Position numbers and translations under genes: made by a program | The notes under the pieces: generated by a model | Told to the model about the DNA's origin: nothing | Database searches by the model: none | Seen by the model: only the letters and a program-made list of their open reading frames with translations | Shown here: positions 47,095 through 54,809 of the stretch, piece by piece | Layout of the letters: each line of letters begins with the position of its first letter | Numbering within the stretch: the stretch's first letter is position 1 | DNA from: Thioalkalivibrio sp. ALMg11 | Lineage (GTDB): Bacteria; Pseudomonadota; Gammaproteobacteria; Ectothiorhodospirales; Ectothiorhodospiraceae | Assembly (NCBI RefSeq): GCF_000377905.1 | Contig: NZ_KB898875.1 | Location: 1 to 64,000, forward strand | Direction: 5' to 3' | DNA length: 64,000 bases

Positions 47095-47312
47095 CCACCA
47101 CGAAGCACACGAAGGCACGAAGAAGGTCAAAAGCCTGCTACCACAGAGGGCACGGAGGACACGGACAAAATCTGGGTTGAAGGGAAAAGCGCATCGAACT
47201 GCGCCTTCGCTACCCAGGCGTTACCACGTTCGTTTCTTTTCTCTGTGTTCTCCGTGGTTCAAATCGCTCTTGAAGTTGACCTTCTTCGTGCCTTCGTGTG
47301 CTTCGTGGTGAA
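47095..47312. repeat. CACGAAG-type repeat with terminal inverted repeats
   Basis: The left end (CCACGAAGCACACGAAGGCA, then CGAAGAAGGTCAA, 47097-47130) and the right end (TTGACCTTCTTCG, then TGCCTTCGTGTGCTTCGTGG, 47276-47309) are perfect complements over 34 bp. Inner modules CACAGAGGGCACGGAGGACA and TCTGTGTTCTCCGTGG also face each other. It fills most of the 349-bp gap after the BCCT gene; no gene is present there. Confidence 0.8.
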
Positions 47313-47428
47313 CACACAACCAGCCCTGAACCGCGGAGAAAGGCCCGCGCATCCTGCGTCCACTTTCGGGGTGGCGGGGCTTGCCGTAGCCTGTGCGCAA
47401 CGATTTCACGAACCGCGAGAGGAACCCC

Positions 47429-47713
47429 ATGAGCGATACCCTGCAGTTGTCCGGCGAGTTGATTCAGAAGGTCCAGGATCTGCTGGTCGAGGTGGACCCG
47501 AAGGCGCAGCAGCCCATTGTGGCCGTGCAGTACCTGAGTGCGATTACCGGGTTCATGGTCGCGCAGATGCCGGAGTCGGTGAACGAGCGCAAGGAGTATC
47601 TGAAGCAACTCTCCGAGTTCGCCGAGTCGGTGTTCGTGGACGTCGAGAGCCGCAAGCAGGCGGCCCCGCCGCCGCAGGAGGCCAGTGGCGTGTGGCGCCC
47701 CGGCGAGAACTGA
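47429..47713 (+). CDS. Small conserved-looking protein of unknown function
   Basis: A 94-residue soluble acidic protein without recognised motif. It is predicted mostly helical (LSGELIQKVQDLLVEVDP, NERKEYLKQLSEFAESVF) with a proline- and glycine-rich end. GAGAGGAA precedes the ATG and codon use is like the neighbours, which supports a real gene. It converges on the TM2 gene. No function is proposed. Confidence 0.65.
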   Translation: MSDTLQLSGELIQKVQDLLVEVDPKAQQPIVAVQYLSAITGFMVAQMPESVNERKEYLKQLSEFAESVFVDVESRKQAAPPPQEASGVWRPGEN

Positions 47714-47794
47714 TCGCCATCGGCCATGCCGCTGTTGGGTGTGGCCGCAGTCGGGTGCGCCGCAACCCCGGCGATTTTGTGAAGGCGGGGCGGG

Positions 47795-48373
47795 TCAGCC
47801 GTCTCCGCCGCCTTCCTTCTTGTCCTTGCGCATCTGGCGCAGCATGGCTTCCTGCTCGTTGAAGCTCGGCATGCGGCGCTTGCCGCCGGCGTCGCGGGCC
47901 GGGTCGCTGCGACCGGCCAGGCCCGACTGCCCGGGCTTTTCGGCTTCCTTGAGCTGCTGGTACTCGTCCAGTTCGCGGCGGGCGTCTTCGTCGCTGGTGT
48001 AGCGGCCACGGTAGTCCTGCGGTGGCTCTTGGCCCTTGCGCAGGAAGAGCTTCTTGCGCAGCTCCTTGTTGTAGTCGGTCACCCGGCGGTCGATCCACCA
48101 CAGATCCACCAGTGCCCATGGCACGCCAATAATCAGCGGTAGCAGCCACCAGGAGGCGGGGCCAAACCCGGCGAGGGCCAGGGTGGCAGCACTGAGCACC
48201 AGGAAGCCGGCGCCGCCCAGGGGCTCGCGCAGGTAGAAGCGATGCAGCCCCAGCGGGAACAGGATCCACGCAGCGTAGGCTGCGGGCCGGGTGCGCATCT
48301 CGCGGGCGAGGCGGGCGTTGACCGCCTGCAGGCCGCCACCTTCCAGGTCCAGTTCCTTCCAGGCCTTGCTCAT
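47795..48373 (-). CDS. TM2 domain membrane protein
   Basis: A 192-residue protein. Residues ~30-95 form a TM2-type pair of helices (AAWILFPLGLHRFYLREPLGG, then WWLLPLIIGVPWALVDLWWI), followed by a long charged cytoplasmic tail (KELRKKLFLRKGQEP, KDKKEGGGDG). The function of TM2 proteins in bacteria is unknown. It lies 99 bp downstream of gpsA on the same strand. Confidence 0.75.
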   Translation of the reverse strand: MSKAWKELDLEGGGLQAVNARLAREMRTRPAAYAAWILFPLGLHRFYLREPLGGAGFLVLSAATLALAGFGPASWWLLPLIIGVPWALVDLWWIDRRVTDYNKELRKKLFLRKGQEPPQDYRGRYTSDEDARRELDEYQQLKEAEKPGQSGLAGRSDPARDAGGKRRMPSFNEQEAMLRQMRKDKKEGGGDG

Positions 48374-48472
48374 GCGAGTCTCCGTTGCGTTCGCGTATGA
48401 GGGCCACGGTAGTCCGACCGGCGCGCGTGGGCGATTGCGCGGGTGTCGCGCGGGGCTTTTACGGGCGTGGTC

Positions 48473-49465
48473 TCAGCCCTCTTCGCGGGTGGCATCGCGC
48501 TCCAGCAGCCGGCGCACGGTGTCGTGCACCGGACGGCCCTGGTAAAGCACAGCGTGCACCTCGGCACAGATCGGCATGTCCACCTCCAGTGCCTTTGCCC
48601 GCGCGACGGCGACTCGGGCGGTCTCCACGCCCTCCACCGACTGCCCCACCCGCGCGCGGGCGGTGTCGAGATCCAGGCCTTCGCCCAGCATCCGGCCCAG
48701 GCGGCGGTTGCGCGACTGGTTGTCGGTGCAGGTGAGGATCATGTCCCCCAGGCCGGAGAGGCCGGTGAGGGTGGTTGGGTTGGCGCCGACCGCCGCGCCG
48801 AAGCGCTGGATCTCGGCTAGCCCGCGGGTCATCAGCGCGGCGCGCGCGTTGGCCCCGAATCCGGCGCCATCGGCGATCCCGGTGGCCACCGCGAGAACGT
48901 TTTTCAGTGCCCCGCCCAGTTCCACGCCGATCACGTCGGTGTTGCGGTACAGGCGCAGCGAGCGACCGTGCAGGGCCTCCACCAGGCAGTCCATGTGGGC
49001 CTCGTCGCTGGAGGCCACGGACAGCGCGGTCGGTTGCTCCTGCGCCACCTCGGCGGCGAAGGAGGGGCCGGAGATCAGAGCTGGCGGGCGCTCGGGCCCC
49101 AGTTCCTGTTCGGCAATCTCGTGCAGCCAGGCCCCGGTTGCCGTCTCCAGGCCCTTGGTGGCCCAGGCGACCACCTGTTCGCGCGCGAGGCGCGGGGCGA
49201 TCCAGCGCAGGGTTTCGCGGAAGGCACCGGAGGGGACCGCGATCAGGACCAAGTCGCGGCCCTCGATGATCGCGGGGTCGGCGCTGACGCGCAGGTTGTC
49301 CGGGAAGCGCAGGTCGGGGAGGAAGCGGGCATTCTCGCGTTCGCGTTCCAGTTGCCCGGCTGTGGCGTCATTGCGCACCCACAGGGCGACGTCGGCATGC
49401 AGGCGGGCCGCATGCACGGCCAGCGCCGTGCCCCAGCAGCCGCCTCCGAGGACCGCGATACGCAT
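48473..49465 (-). CDS. gpsA: Glycerol-3-phosphate dehydrogenase [NAD(P)+]
   Basis: A 330-residue enzyme that reduces dihydroxyacetone phosphate to glycerol 3-phosphate for phospholipid synthesis. The N-terminal GGGCWGTALA loop binds NAD(P). The catalytic lysine is in ELGGALKNVLAVATG, and GLGDMILTCT follows. It lies 15 bp after secB, the conserved secB-gpsA pair. Confidence 0.96.
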   Translation of the reverse strand: MRIAVLGGGCWGTALAVHAARLHADVALWVRNDATAGQLERERENARFLPDLRFPDNLRVSADPAIIEGRDLVLIAVPSGAFRETLRWIAPRLAREQVVAWATKGLETATGAWLHEIAEQELGPERPPALISGPSFAAEVAQEQPTALSVASSDEAHMDCLVEALHGRSLRLYRNTDVIGVELGGALKNVLAVATGIADGAGFGANARAALMTRGLAEIQRFGAAVGANPTTLTGLSGLGDMILTCTDNQSRNRRLGRMLGEGLDLDTARARVGQSVEGVETARVAVARAKALEVDMPICAEVHAVLYQGRPVHDTVRRLLERDATREEG

Positions 49466-49480
49466 CGGTTGCGCCTCGCG

Positions 49481-50008
49481 TCAGGCCTGCTGCGTGGGTT
49501 CGGCCGGGTCGCCGCCGGCCTGCTGCTTCTGTTCCTGCAGGTGCTGGGCATACAGCGACTCGAAGTTGACCGGCTGTAGCAGGAGCTGCGGGAAGCCGCC
49601 CTTCAGCACCAGGTCGGCCACCGTTTCGCGGGCGAACGGGAACAGCACGTTGGGGCAGTAGGCACCCAGCAGGTGGTTGCGCTGATCCTCGGCAAAGTTG
49701 CGCAGGATGAACACGCCGGCCTGCTTGATCTCCACCAGATAGGCGGTCTTGCCTTCGGATTCGGTGGTCACGGTCAGGCCCAGTTCCACCTCGAAGGCGC
49801 CGGCGGCCTCGTCGATCGGGCGTGCGTTGGTGTTGAGCTGGATGTTGGTCTCGCCCTTCCATTCGCGCATGAATACCTCGGGGGATTCCGGTGCCTCGAA
49901 GGACAGGTCCTTGATGAAGACCTTCTGGATGGAGAAGTCGGGCCGGTCGTTCTGTTCGGCCTGGGCCGCGCCGTTGCCGCTTTTCGGGGAATTCTTCTCT
50001 TCAGCCAT
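49481..50008 (-). CDS. secB: Protein-export chaperone SecB
   Basis: A 175-residue tetrameric chaperone delivering unfolded preproteins to SecA. FSIQKVFIKDLSFEAPESPEVF, the acidic and hydrophobic groove residues, and CPNVLFPFARETVADLVLKGGFPQLLLQPVNF are diagnostic. The C-terminal tail (EQKQQAGGDPAEP) is longer than in E. coli. It lies downstream of grxC by 111 bp. Confidence 0.96.
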   Translation of the reverse strand: MAEEKNSPKSGNGAAQAEQNDRPDFSIQKVFIKDLSFEAPESPEVFMREWKGETNIQLNTNARPIDEAAGAFEVELGLTVTTESEGKTAYLVEIKQAGVFILRNFAEDQRNHLLGAYCPNVLFPFARETVADLVLKGGFPQLLLQPVNFESLYAQHLQEQKQQAGGDPAEPTQQA

Positions 50009-50119
50009 GATGTTGTCTCGCAGTCGTCTGGAATCGGGGCATTGTAAGGGGGATGGGCGGTGTTTTTCGGGGTGGCCTGAGCGATCCCGTTTGCCACCCG
50101 TTGCCGGCGGCGGCGCGTG

Positions 50120-50410
50120 TTATCCGGAGGCGTTGTCGGTCGGGGATTCGAGGCCGGCCTCGCTGGCCAGGCGGGCCAGTTCGCCGCTACTGTCCATCGC
50201 CTGCAGTTCGTCGAAGCCGCCGATGTGTGTGTCGCCTAAAAAGATCTGCGGGACCGAGGTGCGGCCAGCGGCGCGCTGCTCCATCTCGGCGCGCAGGCCG
50301 GGCTCGCGGTCGACGGCGTACTCCGCGAGCGGGTAGCCACGCTGGTTGAGCAGGCGGCGGGCGAGCAGGCAGAACGGGCAGCGCCCGCTGGAGTAGACCT
50401 CGAACTGCAT
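50120..50410 (-). CDS. grxC: Glutaredoxin 3
   Basis: A 96-residue dithiol glutaredoxin. The active site is CPFC (a variant of CPYC), residues 11-14, with the cis-proline motif TSVPQIF and the GG motif IGGFDEL. It reduces protein disulfides and mixed glutathione disulfides. The ATG overlaps the rhodanese stop by one base. Confidence 0.94.
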   Translation of the reverse strand: MQFEVYSSGRCPFCLLARRLLNQRGYPLAEYAVDREPGLRAEMEQRAAGRTSVPQIFLGDTHIGGFDELQAMDSSGELARLASEAGLESPTDNASG

Positions 50411-50838
50411 TACTTCTTCTTGATGGGCATGTTGGCCGATTGCCAGGCCTGGATGCCACCCTGCAGGTTGACCACGTCCTCGAACCCGGCCGCGGTCAGC
50501 TGCTGCGCGGCGCTGGCGGAGCGGTTGCCGCTGCGGCAGTACACCACTACCGGCTTGTCCTTGTACTTCTCGATGTCGCCCATGCGCTTTTTCAGGCTGC
50601 CGAGCGGGATGTGCTTGGCGCCGCCGATGCGTCCGGAGGCGACTTCGTTGTCCTCGCGCACGTCCAGCACCAGGGCGTCGTCCTGGTTGATCACGCGCAC
50701 CGCCTCGACCGGGGAGAGCGAGCGATACTTGCGGTTCAGGCGTCGCAGTTCGACGAACAGGATCATCCCGATCACCGCCAGCAGGGCGCCGGTCAGGATG
50801 GGGTGGTTGGCGAGAAATTCAGGCAGGCGTTCAAGCAT
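50410..50838 (-). CDS. Membrane-anchored rhodanese-like sulfurtransferase (YibN-like)
   Basis: A 142-residue protein. One N-terminal helix (~13-30) anchors a rhodanese domain (~42-135) with active-site loop CRSGNRS, which holds persulfide sulfur. It matches the yibN position before grxC-secB. With the ArsR-type regulator just upstream on the same strand (28-bp gap), it may act in persulfide handling. Confidence 0.9.
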   Translation of the reverse strand: MLERLPEFLANHPILTGALLAVIGMILFVELRRLNRKYRSLSPVEAVRVINQDDALVLDVREDNEVASGRIGGAKHIPLGSLKKRMGDIEKYKDKPVVVYCRSGNRSASAAQQLTAAGFEDVVNLQGGIQAWQSANMPIKKK

Positions 50839-50866
50839 TCGGGAGACCGGATCGGAGGGGTGGGTG

Positions 50867-51202
50867 TCAGGAACTGCAGAAAACGTCCTGCATCATACCG
50901 ATCAGGCGCAGGGTCCGGGAGTCCCCCACCCGGTAGTAGACCCGGTTGGCGTCCTTGCGCGTGGCGAGGATGCCCTTGTCGCGCAGGATGCCGAGATGCT
51001 GCGAGATGTTGCTCTGCGACGTCCCGACCTGATCGACGATTTCCTGTACGCTGATTTCGCGATCGCCGAGAATGCAGAGGATCTTCAGGCGCAGCGGGTG
51101 GGACATGGCCTTGAGCGAGCGCGAGGCCCGCTCGATGTCTTCGTCCTGGGACATCAAACCGTCTTCGACGTACATTTCGTCTTCAACCGTTTCGTTGCTC
51201 AC
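50867..51202 (-). CDS. ArsR-family regulator with BigR/SqrR-like cysteine pair
   Basis: A 111-residue winged-helix regulator. The recognition region is VGTSQSNISQHLGILRDKGI. Two cysteines only, C43 (LKILCILG) and C109 (DVFCSS), are 66 residues apart, the same spacing as the persulfide-sensing cysteines of BigR and SqrR. No ArsR-type metal-binding CxC is seen. GTG 51202 is chosen for the AGAGAGG upstream; longer frames read through the promoter. It heads the run regulator-rhodanese-grxC, and faces envC. Confidence 0.85.
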   Translation of the reverse strand: MSNETVEDEMYVEDGLMSQDEDIERASRSLKAMSHPLRLKILCILGDREISVQEIVDQVGTSQSNISQHLGILRDKGILATRKDANRVYYRVGDSRTLRLIGMMQDVFCSS

Positions 51203-51276
51203 GGCATGCCTCTCTTGCTCGCGAGGGAAGGCCCTCGCAACTGGGTAAGAATATAAGAACCTAAACGTACCCCGAT

Positions 51277-52458
51277 ATGCGAATTTGCGCAATCTTGAGT
51301 CATCCAAGCGGTTCACGCGCCCTTTTGTGGTGCGGTGTGCTGCTCTGTTTTTTGTTGCCGGTCAGCGCCCTGGCGCTGGAACCGGAGGCGGAGCTGCGTG
51401 AGACGCGCGAGGCCATCCAGGACCTGGAGCGCAGCCAGGAAGAGCGCTACGCGGCCCTGCAGCAGCTGGAAGGGCTGCTCGCGGAGGCCGCTCGTGGGAC
51501 CGAGGCCTCGCGCCAGGAGCTGCGCGAGCTGGCGCGGGCGCGTTCGCGTCAGGAGGCGGTGGTCGCCGATCAGGAGGAGCGTGTGGACGAGGCCCGGGAG
51601 CGGCTGGAGGCAGAACGCCGCGCTGCGGCCCGCCTGGTGCGCGACCAGTGGCAGCGCGAACGTCATCCCGGGCGGAGCGACGGCCAGGCCGCGGAGCATC
51701 GCCATCAGGCCGCGTTTGCCGCGCGCATCCGCGAGGCGCGCGAGCAGGCCCTGGTCGTGTTGCGCGATCGAATCGAGGCGCTGGAGACGGCGCGCGAGGA
51801 ACTCGCGCGGGAGCGGGCGGTGCTCGCAGAGCGGGAAGAGCAGGCCCGTTCGGCGGTCGCGGATCTGGAGCGCGAGGAGGCGCACCAGCGCCAGGCGATG
51901 GCGGAGCTGGAGGCGGCTATCGAGGACGAGTCGCTGGAACTGGAACGCCTGGCGCGCAATGCCGAGACCCTGGAGGCGGTGATCGAGGAGGTCGAGGCAC
52001 GCAGCGCGGCGCGTGCCGCGGCACCCCGCGAGTCCACCCCCGAACGGCCGGACGTGGCCTTCGTGGAATTGGAGGGCGAACTCCCGCGTCCGGCCGAAGG
52101 CCGAGTGATCCGCAGTTTCAACGAGTCCCGTGGTAGCCGCCTGCGTTCGCGCTGGCGCGGTGCGGTGCTGGAGGTAGATAACGGCACGGCGGTACGTGCG
52201 GTGCACTACGGCCGGGTGGTCTACGCCGACTGGATGCAGGGCTACGGCTTCCTGGTGATCGTGGACCACGGGGAGCGCTACCTGACCCTCTACTCCAACG
52301 TGGAGGAGATCCTGGTGGCGGAAGGCGAGACCGTGGGCGCCGGCGAGCAACTGGCCGTGGCGGGCGAGGGCAGCGAGGCGATCGCGCCCGGGCTTTACTT
52401 CGAGATCCGTCACAACGGCGGACCATTGAACCCCGAAAGCTGGTGGCCCTCTCAGTAG
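51277..52458 (+). CDS. envC: EnvC-like murein hydrolase activator
   Basis: A 393-residue secreted protein. A signal peptide (~15-34) is followed by a long coiled coil (~38-245) and a C-terminal LytM/M23-type domain (~275-390). That domain has WRGAVLEVDNGTAVRAV, ADWMQGYGFLVIVDHG and LYFEIRHNG, but lacks the metal-binding His/Asp set, as in EnvC, which activates septal amidases instead of cutting. Its natural target would be the amidase at 9213. No clear ribosome site; the N-terminus is uncertain. It lies before ctpA, as in pseudomonads. Confidence 0.9.
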   Translation: MRICAILSHPSGSRALLWCGVLLCFLLPVSALALEPEAELRETREAIQDLERSQEERYAALQQLEGLLAEAARGTEASRQELRELARARSRQEAVVADQEERVDEARERLEAERRAAARLVRDQWQRERHPGRSDGQAAEHRHQAAFAARIREAREQALVVLRDRIEALETAREELARERAVLAEREEQARSAVADLEREEAHQRQAMAELEAAIEDESLELERLARNAETLEAVIEEVEARSAARAAAPRESTPERPDVAFVELEGELPRPAEGRVIRSFNESRGSRLRSRWRGAVLEVDNGTAVRAVHYGRVVYADWMQGYGFLVIVDHGERYLTLYSNVEEILVAEGETVGAGEQLAVAGEGSEAIAPGLYFEIRHNGGPLNPESWWPSQ

Positions 52459-52584
52459 AGGAAGAAAGATGGAATGCGCCCGTGCCCCGGAAAAAGGCGG
52501 ATCGGCGGCGTGCATTCAGGCAGCCGTCACATTGCGGGTGCTACCATCTTCACACTAATCACCTCAAGTGAACGAGGAAGAGTA

Positions 52585-53862
52585 ATGAGCAAGTCTTGTC
52601 GCACCGGATACTCCCTGATCGTCGGACTGGTTGTCGGGGTCATGCTGAGTGTCTCGGTGGCCGTCTACGCCGACCGCGACAATGGCGCGCAATCCGCCCT
52701 CCCGGTGGAGGATTTGCAGCGCTTTACTGACGTGTATATGCGCATCAAGCGCAATTACGTCACCGAGGTCGAAGACAAGGATCTGCTGGACAATGCGATC
52801 CAGGGGATGCTGTCGGGTCTGGACCCTCACTCGGCCTATCTGGACGAACAGGACTTCGAGGACATGCAGGTCGGAACCTCCGGCGAGTTCGGCGGTTTGG
52901 GTATCGAGGTCGGTATGGAAGACGGCTTCGTCAAGGTCATTGCCCCGATCGATGACACCCCGGCCAGCCGTGCCGGGGTCGAGGCCGGTGACCTGATCAT
53001 CCGCCTGGATGGCGAGTCGGTGAAGGGCATGTCTCTGTCCGACGCGGTCGCCAAGATGCGCGGCGAGAAGGGCTCGGACATCACCCTGACCATCCTGCGC
53101 GATGGCGAGGACCGCCCGAAAGAAATCACCATCACCCGCGACGTGATCAAGGTGCAGAGCGTGCGCTCCGAGATCCTGGAGGACGGCTTTGGCTATGTAC
53201 GGGTCAGCAACTTCCAGCAGCGCACCGCACGCGACCTGGTGCGGGCGATCGAGGATCTGCAGGAGAAAGGCGAGCTCAAGGGCTTGGTGCTGGACCTGCG
53301 CAATAACCCGGGCGGTATCCTGAACGGGTCCGTGGGCGTCGCGGATGCGTTCCTCGAGGAAGGTCTGATCGTCTACACCGAGGGCCGTCTGGAGGACTCG
53401 CAGTTCCGCTACCGCGCCTCCCCGGGGGATGTCCTCAAGGGCGCGCCGATGGTGGTGCTGGTCAATCGTGGCTCTGCCTCCGCCTCCGAGATCGTGGCCG
53501 GCGCGCTGCAGGATCACAAGCGAGCCGTGATCATGGGCCAGAACACCTTCGGCAAGGGTTCGGTGCAGACCATCCTGCCGCTGACCCAGAACACCGGCAT
53601 CAAGTTGACCACCGCGCGCTACTTCACGCCCGATGGCCGTTCGATCAACGAGGACGGGATCGACCCGGATATCCGCTTGCAGCAGCTCGTGGTGCAGCGC
53701 TCCGACAGTGACAATGGCGGCGCCCGCATGGGCCGTGATGGCCTGCCGGAGGCCGTTGATGGGGACGAAGAAGATAACGGTGAGACCCTGGCCGAGCGCG
53801 ACTACGGCATGAGCGAGGCGCTGAACCTCCTCAAAGGCCTGGACTTCTATAACCGCCGCTGA
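52585..53862 (+). CDS. ctpA: Carboxy-terminal processing protease (S41A, PDZ)
   Basis: A 425-residue periplasmic serine protease. A signal anchor (~8-30), a PDZ domain (~95-175) and the peptidase core follow. The Ser-Lys dyad is in RGSASASEIVAGALQD and FGKGSVQT; LDLRNNPGG is conserved. In pseudomonads CtpA degrades peptidoglycan hydrolases and adaptors. A possible promoter (TTGCGG 52532, 16-base spacer, ACTAAT 52554) lies upstream. Confidence 0.95.
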   Translation: MSKSCRTGYSLIVGLVVGVMLSVSVAVYADRDNGAQSALPVEDLQRFTDVYMRIKRNYVTEVEDKDLLDNAIQGMLSGLDPHSAYLDEQDFEDMQVGTSGEFGGLGIEVGMEDGFVKVIAPIDDTPASRAGVEAGDLIIRLDGESVKGMSLSDAVAKMRGEKGSDITLTILRDGEDRPKEITITRDVIKVQSVRSEILEDGFGYVRVSNFQQRTARDLVRAIEDLQEKGELKGLVLDLRNNPGGILNGSVGVADAFLEEGLIVYTEGRLEDSQFRYRASPGDVLKGAPMVVLVNRGSASASEIVAGALQDHKRAVIMGQNTFGKGSVQTILPLTQNTGIKLTTARYFTPDGRSINEDGIDPDIRLQQLVVQRSDSDNGGARMGRDGLPEAVDGDEEDNGETLAERDYGMSEALNLLKGLDFYNRR

Positions 53863-53887
53863 AGTGACCGTACACCCGGGAGGATCC

Positions 53888-54430
53888 ATGCCGAATGTAC
53901 TGGTACCCTTGGCCGCCGGTTCCGAGGAACTGGAGGCGGTCACGATCATCGACCTGCTGCGCCGGGCGCAATTCGAGGTCACCGTGGCCGGGCTGGAGCC
54001 GGGGCCGGTGACCTGCTCGCGGGGCACGGTGATCCAGCCGGATACCACAGTCGATCAGGTGCTGGATCGGTCCTTTGACCTGATCGTCTTGCCGGGCGGC
54101 CTGCCCGGCGCCAATCACCTCCGCGACGACGCCCGGGTGCAGGGTTTGTTGCGGGCGCAGGCCGAACGCGATGGCTATCTGGCCGCGATCTGCGCCGGCC
54201 CGAAGGCGCTGGCCGAGGCCGGACTCCTGGAGGGGCGTCGCGTGACCGCCTTCACGGGCGCACTGGAGGAGGCGGGAATCCCGTCCACCGGCGCTTTGGT
54301 GGAGATCGACGGGCGCCTGATCACCGGCCGCGGCCCGGGTGCGGCGATGGACTTCGCCCTGACCCTGATCGAACAGCTCGCCGGCCGCGAGGCCCGCGAC
54401 GCCGTCGAGGGCCCGCTGCTAAGACCCTGA
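53888..54430 (+). CDS. DJ-1/YajL family protein
   Basis: A 180-residue class I glutamine amidotransferase-like protein. The nucleophile-elbow cysteine is in LAAICAGPKALAEAG (near residue 103), with the early glutamate in AAGSEELEAVT. Members act as oxidative-stress chaperones or in dicarbonyl detoxification; the exact activity is debated. GGGAGGA precedes the ATG. It lies 25 bp after ctpA and may share its transcript. Confidence 0.87.
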   Translation: MPNVLVPLAAGSEELEAVTIIDLLRRAQFEVTVAGLEPGPVTCSRGTVIQPDTTVDQVLDRSFDLIVLPGGLPGANHLRDDARVQGLLRAQAERDGYLAAICAGPKALAEAGLLEGRRVTAFTGALEEAGIPSTGALVEIDGRLITGRGPGAAMDFALTLIEQLAGREARDAVEGPLLRP

Positions 54431-54435
54431 TGGGT

Positions 54436-54790
54436 TTAACCACGAAGCGCACGAAGACACGAAGAGGGTAGAGGGTAGGATGTGTTGAGCGCAGCGAAAC
54501 GCATCGGGGCCCGAATCATTCCGTGAGGCCGATGCGATTCGCTGCGCTCATCCGCATCCTACCCGCTGCAAAACGATCGTCACCTCTCCGCGCCGATCGT
54601 ATCCTCCCATTAAACAGTTTGTAAGCGTTGGTTTTGTCTACGACGTTTTTGGCCTTTCGGATGCGCCTCAAAAGGTCCGATGGCGGTCATCAACACCCGC
54701 TGTTTCCTGCGCGATAGCGCGTCGTCCCCGGACGGGGCGCCAACTCTGTGGTGAAAAGCTTTTGACCTTCCTCGTGCGCTTCGTGGTGGA
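54436..54790. repeat. CACGAAG-type repeat enclosing a second palindrome
   Basis: The left end (TTAACCACGAAGCGCACGAA, 54436-54455) faces the right end (CTCGTGCGCTTCGTGGTGG, 54770-54788). Inside lies a GGATG/CGCAGCG palindrome (54474-54563: GGTAGGATGTGTTGAGCGCA against TGCGCTCATCCGCATCCTAC). The remainder (54564-54750) is AT-richer than average and has no gene. The nesting suggests one element inserted in another. Confidence 0.7.
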
Positions 54791-54809
54791 TTCGCCCTTC
54801 GTTCTTGGG

